A DNA stretch of 64,000 nucleotides, from the NCBI GenBank assembly GCA_964500205.1, contig CAZCNS010000003.1:266861-330860 (forward strand), written 5' to 3'. A model generated the notes under the pieces. The model did no database searches. It saw only the letters and a program-made list of their open reading frames with translations, and was not told where the DNA came from. The translations under genes were made by a program, and so were the position numbers. This document shows, piece after piece, positions 1 to 8,140 of this stretch. Source of the stretch: UBA10329 sp964500205. GTDB taxonomy: Bacteria; Bacteroidota; Bacteroidia; UBA10329. Position 1 is the first letter of the stretch, and the number at the start of each line of letters is the position of its first letter.

Positions 1-31
1 AAAAAAAGGCCGCCCCCTGTGGGAGCGGCCT
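1..31 (-). terminator. Rho-independent terminator
   Basis: Read on the minus strand, a GC-rich hairpin (arms AGGCCGCTCCC and GGGGCGGCCT around a 3-4 base loop) is followed by seven T residues. It lies 22 bases after the stop of the hypothetical gene at 53-1018 and would end its transcript. Confidence 0.85.
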
Positions 32-52
32 CTTCACAGGTTCGGACGGTCC

Positions 53-1018
53 TTAGCCTATGGTGATGTTGAAATCGCCCGGCATCATGCTGTTGTTGCT
101 CACCATGAAGCTGTCGCCCGCAGCACCCAGCGCGCTGAACTGCATCTGCTCATTGCTCAGGCCCGGCACGAAGACCTGCGACCCGGCCGACATGCCCCCG
201 TTCATCAGTTGGAAATAGAGCCCCTGCGGGGTGGTGGTCACCAGTTTCACGTTGGCTGTAGCATCATAGACCACAGGGCTCACCGTGGTGCTGGCCATGG
301 CGCCAACCGTACCACTGAAACTCTGCTGGCCTCCGCCATTGCCTCCGCCACCGCCATTACCGCCCCCGCCCCCGGTGTTGTCGTCTATGGCGCGGGCCAG
401 ATAGTACTGCTCCACCAGGTCGGGATCGTCCTCCAAGAAGAGGTCCAGATACACATCCATCTTGTTCTTCAGCAGGTCGTAGGCCTTGTTGAGCAGTTCC
501 TCCACATTGCGCCCGGCCACCACCTTGATGTCGGTCTGCCCGCCCGGCTGGGGCAGGGTGCTGTAGTAGGTGGCCAGATCGGTGTTGAGCACCGTGAGGT
601 GGGCGGGGGTGATGAGATAGCCCGACAGGGACGGCACCAGCGGGGTGATGAAGTCGCTGATCTGCTGGCCCGTCACATGCAGCTCGGTGTCGCGCTTCCT
701 GTCCAGTTCAGACTTGGTGTAGTCGGTCTTCTTGAGCAGAATGGCATCCTCGGTGTCCACCGCCAGTGCCTTCGCGGCCCGCGTCAGTCGCAGGGCCGAC
801 CTGGTGAGCGCCAAGCGGGCGTTGGCCTTGGCCTGTGTATAGCCCGTGGTGTCGGCCGTGGCGATGCCATCGTTCACAATGATGCCCTGTATGTAGCTGT
901 CGAGCACCAGCTTCTCGGTGGCGATCTGTGTCACAGCGGCCAATTCGGCCGCCCGGTCCGTGAGGAATGCCTGCACTTTGATCAGGGCGCTGAACCTGTT
1001 TTCTTCTCTTGCATCCAT
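53..1018 (-). CDS. Hypothetical protein with helical N-terminus and Gly-rich linker
   Basis: A 321-residue protein of unknown function. Residues 1 to about 215 are predicted mostly helical and hydrophilic, with many Ala, Leu, Lys and Asp. A low-complexity linker of Gly with a few Asn follows at about residues 217-231. The last 90 residues look like a small beta-rich domain ending in FNITIG. No signal peptide or membrane segment is visible, so it is probably cytoplasmic or exported by an unrecognised route. It stands alone with its own terminator. The ATG sits just after an AT-rich stretch. I recall similar helical-plus-beta orphan proteins being common in Bacteroidota, but I recognise no named domain. 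Confidence 0.7.
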   Translation of the reverse strand: MDAREENRFSALIKVQAFLTDRAAELAAVTQIATEKLVLDSYIQGIIVNDGIATADTTGYTQAKANARLALTRSALRLTRAAKALAVDTEDAILLKKTDYTKSELDRKRDTELHVTGQQISDFITPLVPSLSGYLITPAHLTVLNTDLATYYSTLPQPGGQTDIKVVAGRNVEELLNKAYDLLKNKMDVYLDLFLEDDPDLVEQYYLARAIDDNTGGGGGNGGGGGNGGGQQSFSGTVGAMASTTVSPVVYDATANVKLVTTTPQGLYFQLMNGGMSAGSQVFVPGLSNEQMQFSALGAAGDSFMVSNNSMMPGDFNITIG

Positions 1019-1246
1019 GGTTTTGAAGATTTTGAGGGTTGAACAATGGGTGCGATCTTAAAAATATATCGACATATATCGGATTAACGACAGATTAGAT
1101 CATTGCACTGTATTGTAGCAGCGAGGCCACTGCTCGATGAAACAGTGATACGTGTCATGGTCCTCCGGGTCAATAGGGTTTTGGTAGTGTCACATCTGGT
1201 TTGAAAAATGGTTTCTTTGCCATTGTTCAACCAAAACCTTCCAACC

Positions 1247-2821
1247 ATGAGAGGATTTATGATACTACCTTTTGTTGCGCTTGTATCACATGCACTTGCA
1301 CAGAACAGCGCCCCCACGGTCAGCATCACCGATGTGACGGTGGATGAAGTGGCCCAGACCGTGACCGTCAACTACGATCTTTCCGATGCTGACAGCGACC
1401 CTTGCGAGGTGTGGCTGAAGTACTCTACCGATGGTGGGGAGTATTTTGCCATTGCAGAGGACGTGAGCGGTGACGCAGGAGAGGAAGTATCCCCCGGGAG
1501 CAGAACATTGTCATGGGATTTCTCGGCTATGGCAGAGGGCATTTTCGGAACGCGCATCAAGTTGGTGGCCTCTGATGGACAGGCAGCGAGCATTGCCGAC
1601 ATGGTGGCCCAGGTATCAGAGGCTAATCTGCTCACCTACCTGCAGGCTGTGGACGGCATCCGCCACTACACGGCCGCGCCCGCAAGGTTGGAGGAGGTGC
1701 GTACCTACATCGAACAGCAGTTCCAAGAACACGGACTCGACACGGAGCGGCACGATTTCACCTACGCCAATACGCCTATGAGCAACATCCTGGGCCGCAA
1801 GGCGGGCGCGGTCGATGAGGCCGTCACCTACATCATAGACGGCCATTTTGACGGGGTGAGCAACAGCCCCGCAGCAGACGACAACGGCTCTGCCGTGGCC
1901 GGGATGCTTGAGACCCTGCGCATTCTGTCGCAGTACGAGTTCGTCCATTCACTGCGCTTCATCGGTTTTGACCTTGAGGAGACGGGCATCACCGGAAGCC
2001 TGCGCTACGTGCAGAACGGCATCAAGCCCTACGAGGACATTCAGGGTGTGCTCAACTTCGAGATGATAGGGTTCTACTCTGATGAGCCCAACAGCCAGCA
2101 GCTGCCCGCAGGCTTCGAACTGCTGTTCCCGCAGGCCGCGCAGCAGGTGGCAGACAATGAGTTCCGTGGCGATTTCCTCACCGTGGTGGGCAACACGGCA
2201 TCGAACCCGCTCACAACAACCTTTGTGAACACCTCTACGCAGTATGTACCCGACCTCAAACTGGTGGTGACCGAAGTGCCGGGCACAGGCACCATGGCAC
2301 CCGACCTGCGAAGGAGCGACCATTCACGCTTCTGGGACGCTGGCAAACAGGCCCTCATGCTCACGGACGGGGCCAATTTCCGCAACTTCAACTACCACAC
2401 GCCTGCTGACAGCATCGGTACCCTGAACCTCAGTTTCATGGCCGATGTGGTGAGGGCCACACTGGCCACTGCCGCCACGCTGGCCGTACCGATCGTCACG
2501 GGCAGCGATGAGTACGACCTCTCGGTGCTCAGCATAGGCGGCCATGACCATGCCCACGGCTTCCCAGGCAAGGTGCGCATCTATCCCAACCCTACGGACG
2601 GTGTGCTGATGCTCCATGTGAACGCGGTACATCCCTTCCGTACCCGTGCCGAGGTGTATGACCTCAGCGGCCGTCAATTGCTGCGCGAGGTGATGGAATT
2701 CGGCAATGGCGACTCAGTGAACCGATTGGACGTGGGACACCTCAGCAACGGCAGCTACCTGCTGGTGCTGCACGCTGGAGGTGAGGGTGCATTGACGCAC
2801 ACTTTCGTGGTAGAGAAGTGA
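1247..2821 (+). CDS. Secreted M28-family metallopeptidase with T9SS sorting domain
   Basis: Predicted zinc aminopeptidase of family M28, exported by Sec and then across the outer membrane by the type IX system. I chose the ATG at 1247 rather than the one at 1208 because it opens directly onto a signal peptide (MRGFMILPFVALVSHALAQ). An Ig/cadherin-like domain follows (about residues 25-120), then the M28 domain (about 125-420). Visible metal ligands are the His and Asp of GHFDG near residue 200, Asp of ADDNG near 211, the Glu pair of DLEETG near 244, and His in RSDHSRFWD. The last 80 residues are a type-A T9SS C-terminal domain (YPNPTDG, YDLSGR, LSNGSYLL). Peptidase substrate is unknown; other M28 members cleave N-terminal residues. 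Confidence 0.88.
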   Translation: MRGFMILPFVALVSHALAQNSAPTVSITDVTVDEVAQTVTVNYDLSDADSDPCEVWLKYSTDGGEYFAIAEDVSGDAGEEVSPGSRTLSWDFSAMAEGIFGTRIKLVASDGQAASIADMVAQVSEANLLTYLQAVDGIRHYTAAPARLEEVRTYIEQQFQEHGLDTERHDFTYANTPMSNILGRKAGAVDEAVTYIIDGHFDGVSNSPAADDNGSAVAGMLETLRILSQYEFVHSLRFIGFDLEETGITGSLRYVQNGIKPYEDIQGVLNFEMIGFYSDEPNSQQLPAGFELLFPQAAQQVADNEFRGDFLTVVGNTASNPLTTTFVNTSTQYVPDLKLVVTEVPGTGTMAPDLRRSDHSRFWDAGKQALMLTDGANFRNFNYHTPADSIGTLNLSFMADVVRATLATAATLAVPIVTGSDEYDLSVLSIGGHDHAHGFPGKVRIYPNPTDGVLMLHVNAVHPFRTRAEVYDLSGRQLLREVMEFGNGDSVNRLDVGHLSNGSYLLVLHAGGEGALTHTFVVEK

Positions 2822-2843
2822 TTGCAATAATCTCTGGAACAAG

Positions 2844-2877
2844 AAAGGCCGCATGGGACGATTCCCATACGGCCTTT
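2844..2877. terminator. Bidirectional terminator between M28 peptidase and mscL
   Basis: Near-perfect hairpin AAAGGCCGCATGGGA / TCCCATACGGCCTTT with a 4-base loop and one unpaired base pair position. It is flanked by A and T tracts, so it can act in both directions between the convergent genes ending at 2821 and 2898. Confidence 0.8.
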
Positions 2878-2897
2878 CCGTTTCACGATACGAGCGA

Positions 2898-3305
2898 CTA
2901 TTTCCTGAGCAGGTCGCGTATCTCCATAAGCAGCTCCTGATCCTTGGTGGGTGGAGGCGCAGCAGCAGGTGCAGGCGCTGGCTCCTCTTTTTTCTTGTTA
3001 AGGTTGTTGATGCCCTTTACCAGCATGAAGATGCAGAACGCAATGATGAGGAAGTCGAACACGTTCTGAATGAAGTTGCCGTAGTTGATGGCCACAGCGG
3101 CTACCTCGCCCTCTGCCTCTTTCAGCACCAGTTTCAGGTCCTTGAAATTGACACCACCGATGGCGATGCCAAGGGGCGGCATGATAATGTCGTTGACAAC
3201 AGAGGTTACGATCTTGCCGAATGCGCCACCGATGACGACACCCACAGCAAGGTCAATGACGTTGCCGCGCATGGCAAAGTCCTTGAATTCTTTCATCATA
3301 CTCAT
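2898..3305 (-). CDS. mscL: Large-conductance mechanosensitive channel
   Basis: MscL, an inner-membrane homopentameric channel that opens under membrane tension and releases osmolytes during hypo-osmotic shock. The protein has 135 residues, typical of the family. The N-terminal amphipathic helix and TM1 (KEFKDFAMRGNVIDLAVGVVIGGAFGKIV, shown here only as its first and last motifs KEFKDFAMRGN and GGAFGKIV), the conserved periplasmic turn IMPPLG, and TM2 around FLIIAFCIFMLVKGIN are all visible. A Pro/Ala linker leads to a C-terminal helical bundle (LLMEIRDLLRK). I set the start at the ATG at 3305 because MSMMKEF aligns with the N-terminus of other MscL proteins; a longer frame to 3365 would add 20 unrelated residues. 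A promoter element lies 23 bases upstream. Confidence 0.95.
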   Translation of the reverse strand: MSMMKEFKDFAMRGNVIDLAVGVVIGGAFGKIVTSVVNDIIMPPLGIAIGGVNFKDLKLVLKEAEGEVAAVAINYGNFIQNVFDFLIIAFCIFMLVKGINNLNKKKEEPAPAPAAAPPPTKDQELLMEIRDLLRK

Positions 3306-3328
3306 GGTAAAAGTGTTTTGGTTCGAGC

Positions 3329-3336
3329 CAAATGTA
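3329..3336 (-). promoter_or_regulatory. Bacteroidota -7 element for mscL
   Basis: TACATTTG on the minus strand matches the TAnnTTTG consensus. A TTTCG lies 17 bases upstream, near the expected -33 position. Leader to the ATG is 23 bases. Confidence 0.6.
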
Positions 3337-3412
3337 GGTTTTTGACTTTGTGGCGAAATGGCCATATCGATGAATTATCAACTATCCTTGCACACCACAT
3401 GCATCATTCCCT

Positions 3413-4600
3413 ATGAAAGAAAAGATACTCGCAGCCTTCGGGTTCCCACCGCCTGCCGCACTTCAACGGATTGGCACACCACTCACCGCTCCTTTCGTTC
3501 TCCCATCGGAGAGCACGCTGATCGTTGACGCACGTGAGGTGACGGATGAGAGCGGACTGAAGCGGATCTATCAGCAATTGAAAGACGGCACTTCCGCATT
3601 GAGACCCGGTGGCAAGGTCATCCTGCTTTCGCTCGACCCGAAAGTCGTGACCGATGTGCGGACGAAGACCTTTCAGCGGGCCATTGAGGGCATCTCGCGG
3701 TCGCTGGCGAAGGAGCTTGGCGGAAAGGGCAGCACCGTGAACCTGCTGCGTGTGCCTGCCGAAGCGACCAATGACCAACTGGCCTTGCCGATGCACTTCT
3801 TCGGGTCAGGACGGTCGGCCTTCATTACCGGACAAGCACTCACGGTCGATGCCACAAAGGCCACTGGAGGCCTCGAAGGCAAGGTCTGTGTGGTCACGGG
3901 AGGCGCGGGTGGCATCGGCTCGGCCACGGTGAAGCGGCTGGCGGCAGAAGGCGCGCATGTCATCATCGCAGACATACCACCAATGACTGAGAAGGCCAAG
4001 GCATTGGAATCTGCCAACGTGAAGTTCTTCGCGGGCGACCTTACCAAGGGAACTGATGCCGATGCGCTGCTGGCATTCATCAAAGAGACATACGGTAGGC
4101 TGGACGTGCTGGTCAACAATGCCGGCATCACGCGCGACAAGACATTGAAGAACATGCCAGAGAATTACTGGGACCAGGTGATAGCGATCAACCTCACGGC
4201 AGTATTACAACTCACAGAAAAGGCGATTGTAACGGGATTGATGCCTGAGGGCGGCAGGGTGATCAACACTTCCTCCATCAGCGGCATTGCCGGCAACTTC
4301 GGGCAGACCAACTATACCGCTACCAAGGCTGCTTTGATCGCTTTCGGGGAGGCGCTCGGGGCGGAACTTTCACCGAAAGGCATCACAGTGAACGCCATTG
4401 CCCCAGGTTTCATCGAGACCGACATGGTCAAGACCATGCCATTCATGACCCGTCTTTTCGCGGAACGGCTCACCTCATTGGCGCAGGCTGGAAAGCCTGC
4501 CGACATAGCGGAGGCGGTCACCTTCCTCGCTCATCCTGCTGCGCAGGGCGTCAACGGACAGGTGCTGCGGGTGTGCGGGGGAAGTTTCCTTGGGGCTTGA
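3413..4600 (+). CDS. fabG: FabG-like short-chain reductase, high-molecular-weight type
   Basis: 395-residue protein with two Rossmann-like halves, resembling the high-molecular-weight FabG (FabG4) group rather than the usual 245-residue FabG. Residues 1-150 form a degenerate SDR-like domain with no nucleotide-binding glycine motif. Residues 155-395 are a complete SDR: TGGAGGIG at 162-169, NNAG at 235-238, catalytic Ser at 287-288, and YTATK with Tyr301 and Lys305. The ending IAPGFIETDM matches 3-oxoacyl-ACP reductases. It probably reduces 3-oxoacyl thioesters with NAD(P)H in the cytoplasm; CoA or ACP preference cannot be read from the sequence. It is alone on the plus strand, convergent with the gene ending at 4608. 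Confidence 0.85.
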   Translation: MKEKILAAFGFPPPAALQRIGTPLTAPFVLPSESTLIVDAREVTDESGLKRIYQQLKDGTSALRPGGKVILLSLDPKVVTDVRTKTFQRAIEGISRSLAKELGGKGSTVNLLRVPAEATNDQLALPMHFFGSGRSAFITGQALTVDATKATGGLEGKVCVVTGGAGGIGSATVKRLAAEGAHVIIADIPPMTEKAKALESANVKFFAGDLTKGTDADALLAFIKETYGRLDVLVNNAGITRDKTLKNMPENYWDQVIAINLTAVLQLTEKAIVTGLMPEGGRVINTSSISGIAGNFGQTNYTATKAALIAFGEALGAELSPKGITVNAIAPGFIETDMVKTMPFMTRLFAERLTSLAQAGKPADIAEAVTFLAHPAAQGVNGQVLRVCGGSFLGA

Positions 4601-4607
4601 TATCGAT

Positions 4608-5963
4608 TTAATCCGACAGTGCCCTGATGATGTCGTGCTTGGTGAGGATCCGGTAGTTGTCCGCTGAATCAAGATAAAGCACGGCCGGGGTCTTTTTGTC
4701 GAGCTTGTTGATGACCTCGGAGATAGGCTGGTCGCCTTTTACGATGGGCAGCGGTTCCTGCATGATCTCGCTCACAGGTCGGGATTTCATCTCCGGGTTG
4801 CTGAACAGGGTACTGAACAGTTTGCTCTCGGTGATGCTGCCGACAGGTTCACCTCCCTCGAAGATAGGCAGTTGGGAGATGTCGTTGTCGGTTATCATCC
4901 GCGCCACATCATTCACAATGTCGTCTGCACTGGCCTTCAACAGGGTCTTGGCCACCCCGTTGACCTCGCGCACGCGGGTCAGTCCTTTGTCAAGGAAGCC
5001 GCGGTCGCGCATCCAGTCATCGTTGAAGATCTTGCCCACGTATCTGCTCCCGTGGTCGTGGAAGATGACGACCACCAGATCATCGGGTTTCAACTGGTCT
5101 TTGAGCTGCAGAAGCCCCTGCACCGCGCATCCCGCACTGTTGCCAACGAAGATTCCCTCCTTCTTGGCCAATTCGCGCGTCATAAGCATGCCCTCGCGGT
5201 CGGTCACCTTCTCAAAAAGATCTATGACGCTGAAATCGACACACTTGGGAAGAATATCCTCTCCGATGCCCTCGGTCAGATAGCTGTAGATCTCGTTCTC
5301 ATCGAATATGCCTGTCTCATGGTATTTCTTGAAGACCGAGCCGTAAGTGTCTATACCCCATACCTTGATGTCCGGGTTCTGTTCTTTGAGATAACGCGCA
5401 GTGCCGCTGATAGTGCCCCCGGTTCCCACGCCTACCACTAAGTGGGTGATCTTGCCTTCGGTCTGTGCCCATATCTCTGGGCCGGTCTGCTCGTAGTGCG
5501 CCACCTGATTGCTCAGGTTGTCGTACTGATTAGGGTAGAAGGAGTTCGGAATCTCCTGGTTCAGCCTTCGTGCCACGGAGTAGTACGAGCGCGGGTCGTC
5601 CGCAGCCACGTTGGTGGGGGTCACCACTACCTCTGCCCCCATGGCCCGCAGGATGTCCATCTTCTCTTTGCTCTGCTTGTCGGGCATGGTGCAGATGAGA
5701 CGGTAGCCCTTCACGATAGCTGCCAGTGCAAGCCCCATTCCGGTGTTTCCCGATGTACCCTCAATGATGGTTCCGCCAGGCTTGATCTTTCCTTCACGTT
5801 CCGCATCTTCGATCATCTTCACCGCCATGCGGTCCTTGATGCTATGTCCGGGGTTGAAGGTCTCCACCTTGGCCAGAACGGTGCAGGGCAGTTCAGCAGT
5901 AACTTTATTGAGCTTGACCAAGGGCGTGTTACCGATGGTCTCGAGGATGTTATTATACCACAT
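4608..5963 (-). CDS. Cystathionine beta-synthase with CBS domain pair
   Basis: PLP-dependent beta-replacement enzyme joining serine (or O-acetylserine) with homocysteine or sulfide, in transsulfuration or cysteine synthesis. The fold-type II core (1 to about 325) shows the PLP lysine in HSIKDR (Lys43), the phosphate/substrate loop GTSGNTG at 69-75 and the glycine-rich GVGTGGTISG. Residues about 340-451 form two CBS domains, which often bind adenosyl ligands and regulate the enzyme. Length and arrangement match cystathionine beta-synthase better than CysK or CysM, which lack CBS domains; a cysteine synthase activity cannot be excluded. The promoter element TACCTTTG ends five bases before the ATG, so the transcript may be leaderless. 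Confidence 0.88.
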   Translation of the reverse strand: MWYNNILETIGNTPLVKLNKVTAELPCTVLAKVETFNPGHSIKDRMAVKMIEDAEREGKIKPGGTIIEGTSGNTGMGLALAAIVKGYRLICTMPDKQSKEKMDILRAMGAEVVVTPTNVAADDPRSYYSVARRLNQEIPNSFYPNQYDNLSNQVAHYEQTGPEIWAQTEGKITHLVVGVGTGGTISGTARYLKEQNPDIKVWGIDTYGSVFKKYHETGIFDENEIYSYLTEGIGEDILPKCVDFSVIDLFEKVTDREGMLMTRELAKKEGIFVGNSAGCAVQGLLQLKDQLKPDDLVVVIFHDHGSRYVGKIFNDDWMRDRGFLDKGLTRVREVNGVAKTLLKASADDIVNDVARMITDNDISQLPIFEGGEPVGSITESKLFSTLFSNPEMKSRPVSEIMQEPLPIVKGDQPISEVINKLDKKTPAVLYLDSADNYRILTKHDIIRALSD

Positions 5964-5968
5964 GACGG

Positions 5969-5976
5969 CAAAGGTA
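5969..5976 (-). promoter_or_regulatory. Bacteroidota -7 element for cystathionine beta-synthase
   Basis: TACCTTTG on the minus strand, a perfect TAnnTTTG match, separated from the ATG by only CCGTC. The start of transcription should fall at or next to the start codon. Confidence 0.7.
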
Positions 5977-6000
5977 CTTTTTACCCTCGGCCAGCGCAGG

Positions 6001-6828
6001 TCAGAGATCGTAGCTCAAATAAATTCCTGAACCGAAAGGCGAACCGAAAGGAGCGACTGTCAGACCCTTGGGCAGCCTGCGCTTCTTATGAAGTTCAGGC
6101 ACCAGGTAGCCAATCGTTCCGCCCACAAGGTAGCCTGCGATGACATCGGACGGGAAATGCTTGCCTGCGTTCACCCTCAGGTAGCCCACCACCGCTGGCG
6201 CAATCACCGCAGCGGTCCACACGAGGCTCTTGGCTGTGCGATTGTCAGAGTAATCTGAAAAGACCTTTGCTGTGAGAAAGCACATCGATGTGGCAAGCGA
6301 GGTATGACCTGAGAAGAATGACATCCTGGCATCATGGGATGTGCGCTGCTCCATGGCGACATCCGGGTCGTAACCGTAGGGTCTTGTGCGTCTGCTGAAG
6401 CCTTTTGCCAACTGGGTGAGACCCACCGTAAGACCTGCTACCTCGATGTACATGAGTCCAAGGCCCAACCAGTCCTGCCGCGCCCTGCGGTCGGCAAGCA
6501 TGAGCAGCGGCATAGCCGCAGATGCGAACATCATGTAGTCAGATACTGAGGCAGCGGTAGGATTCCAGTTTCCTACCGTTGAACGGTCGAAACCCGGCAG
6601 CGTATACTTGTCGAGGCTCAGCACCGTGGCCTCTGTGTGCGGTTGTACACGGGTCGTTGAGAAATAGCCCATCCCCGTGAACACCACAGCCCCGGAGGCA
6701 TAGACCGCATCTCTTTTCAAGTTGAACTCGTACGGACTTTCACGCTCATTCTCCTGACCTGACAACGAGACAGGCAACATGGCAAGCGAGCAAAGTAAGG
6801 CCGTCAGTCGAATGGTCAATGACCTCAT
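6001..6828 (-). CDS. PAP2-family membrane-associated phosphatase
   Basis: 275-residue member of the type 2 phosphatidic acid phosphatase superfamily, which dephosphorylates lipid phosphates such as undecaprenyl pyrophosphate, phosphatidylglycerol phosphate or lipid A. A signal peptide (first about 23 residues, ending SLSG) is present. The three family motifs are visible: KGFSRRTRP, FFSGHTS and LRVNAGKHFPSD, supplying the Lys/Arg, the general-acid His and the nucleophilic His. Several hydrophobic segments follow the usual PAP2 topology. Its ATG overlaps the stop of the gene at 6825-7487 by four bases, so the two are co-translated. Substrate is not determinable here. Confidence 0.85.
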   Translation of the reverse strand: MRSLTIRLTALLCSLAMLPVSLSGQENERESPYEFNLKRDAVYASGAVVFTGMGYFSTTRVQPHTEATVLSLDKYTLPGFDRSTVGNWNPTAASVSDYMMFASAAMPLLMLADRRARQDWLGLGLMYIEVAGLTVGLTQLAKGFSRRTRPYGYDPDVAMEQRTSHDARMSFFSGHTSLATSMCFLTAKVFSDYSDNRTAKSLVWTAAVIAPAVVGYLRVNAGKHFPSDVIAGYLVGGTIGYLVPELHKKRRLPKGLTVAPFGSPFGSGIYLSYDL

Positions 6829-7487
6829 TTCACAGCTTGCAGCTTGTCATTCAAACCTTTCACAACGCCTTCCTGCGCAGTGATCTCCCCTTTCTTGGCT
6901 ACCTGTTCTTCCTTTAGTCGCACGATGGCAGCTTTCGCCTCTTCTATCTTCTTCTCATAATCTTGGATGGCTCCTTCCTGTTGTTGTTGGTTCTTTTCCA
7001 GAGATGAAAGCTCTGACTGCCTGTCTGAAAGGAGTTTCTCTGCCAATTTAATCTCTCCCTTAACTACTTCTTTGGTCTCGGCCACTGCAAAATCATACAA
7101 CAGCTTCTTGGCGGCAAGGAAACGGTCAGGATGGTCCTTGGAGGTCATGTACGCACCTCCGAGGTCAAAGGCCGCAGTGATACGCACACCCTCGTTAGGC
7201 ACATCCTCTACTTTGGAGTATACGAAGAACGAGCGGTCGCCCATCGACTTGTGGCTGCACTCTTCGGCTACAAGTTCATCCTTTCCCTTGGGCTTACACT
7301 TCCAACTCTTGAGCTCCTTCTCCCAATCTTTACCCACTTCTTTCGCATCTCCATTCTGAATGATGAACGAAAGTGCATTCTGGCTTCCGGTGGAGAAGTT
7401 GGAGGCACCTTCAGAAATCTCAATGGCCTTCTGGGCAAAAAGTTCAGTGCAGGCAAGAATGAGAAATAAAGCAGTCAGCTGTTTCAT
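6825..7487 (-). CDS. Exported coiled-coil protein of unknown function
   Basis: 220-residue protein with a clear signal peptide (MKQLTALFLILACTELFAQ). The central part is a compact domain with conserved-looking Trp, Cys and Asp positions (KSWKCKPKGKDELVAEECSH). The last 75 residues form a strong coiled coil rich in Lys, Glu and Gln, including a QQQQ stretch. I recognise no family. It is the first gene of a two-gene unit with the PAP2 phosphatase (ATGA overlap), so a role at the envelope is likely. A near-consensus TTCCTTTG lies upstream at about 7514. Confidence 0.75.
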   Translation of the reverse strand: MKQLTALFLILACTELFAQKAIEISEGASNFSTGSQNALSFIIQNGDAKEVGKDWEKELKSWKCKPKGKDELVAEECSHKSMGDRSFFVYSKVEDVPNEGVRITAAFDLGGAYMTSKDHPDRFLAAKKLLYDFAVAETKEVVKGEIKLAEKLLSDRQSELSSLEKNQQQQEGAIQDYEKKIEEAKAAIVRLKEEQVAKKGEITAQEGVVKGLNDKLQAVK

Positions 7488-7631
7488 TGATCGGTCTTTC
7501 TAGTTCGTCAGGCCAAAGGAAAGCAAAAACAGCCTGAGTCAGCGACCCGCGGTTGTCATCGGTTGGTTGCCGTTCGTTTCTGATGCCGAACTTTACGCCA
7601 TCAGACGTACTGTCACCAGCTCAAGCCTTCC

Positions 7632-8051
7632 ATGCACTATCTTATCTACACAAGCACAGCCACCGTGCCACCCACAGAGGCCGACATGGCTCAGATCCTG
7701 CTCTCGAGCGACCGCAATAATGGCCGTGACGAGATCACAGGACTTCTGCTTTACCATGACGGCTCGTACGTCCAGATGTTGGAAGGTGAGGAGGCGATCG
7801 TCACTGATACCTTTGAGCGCATAGCCCGAGATCCCCGGCATTATGAGGTCAGGAAACTCGGCTTCGGAAGTTCCGAGGGGCGTTATTTCCCGGACTGGCG
7901 AATGGCATTTGAGCCAGTGGATGAGAACACAGTGGCCAGGGCCGAGACCATGAGCATTGACGATGCTGCTGATTTTATAAAGCGCACGGATGGAGAGCAC
8001 TTGGGCATAAAGCTGCTGAGGCTGTTCTATCAGATGAAAATGGGCGGGTAG
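7632..8051 (+). CDS. Single-domain BLUF blue-light photoreceptor
   Basis: 139-residue protein consisting almost entirely of a BLUF domain, a FAD-binding blue-light sensor fold. Visible photocycle residues are Tyr6 in LIYTS, Asn29/Asn30, Gln48 in SYVQMLEG, and Trp89 and Met91 in PDWRMAF. These correspond to the Tyr, Asn, Gln, Trp and Met of well-studied BLUF proteins such as AppA and PixD. The C-terminal 40 residues carry the usual two capping helices and no output domain, so it would signal through a protein partner as short BLUF proteins do. It lies alone between a minus-strand unit and the porP-like gene, 90 bases ahead of the latter; no obvious partner is adjacent. Confidence 0.9.
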   Translation: MHYLIYTSTATVPPTEADMAQILLSSDRNNGRDEITGLLLYHDGSYVQMLEGEEAIVTDTFERIARDPRHYEVRKLGFGSSEGRYFPDWRMAFEPVDENTVARAETMSIDDAADFIKRTDGEHLGIKLLRLFYQMKMGG

Positions 8052-8140
8052 CCAATAGGTGCAGTGAGGGGTATGTGATTCCATTTCACTTCCTCTTTCG
8101 GAATAGCTGTACTTTCGCTTGTCAACTGCCTCATTTCATC

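Noticed and set aside
53..1042. Plus-strand frame antisense to the first gene
   Set aside because: It is a shadow frame rich in His/Gly/Gln with no domain; the minus-strand frame has an ordinary composition and its own terminator.
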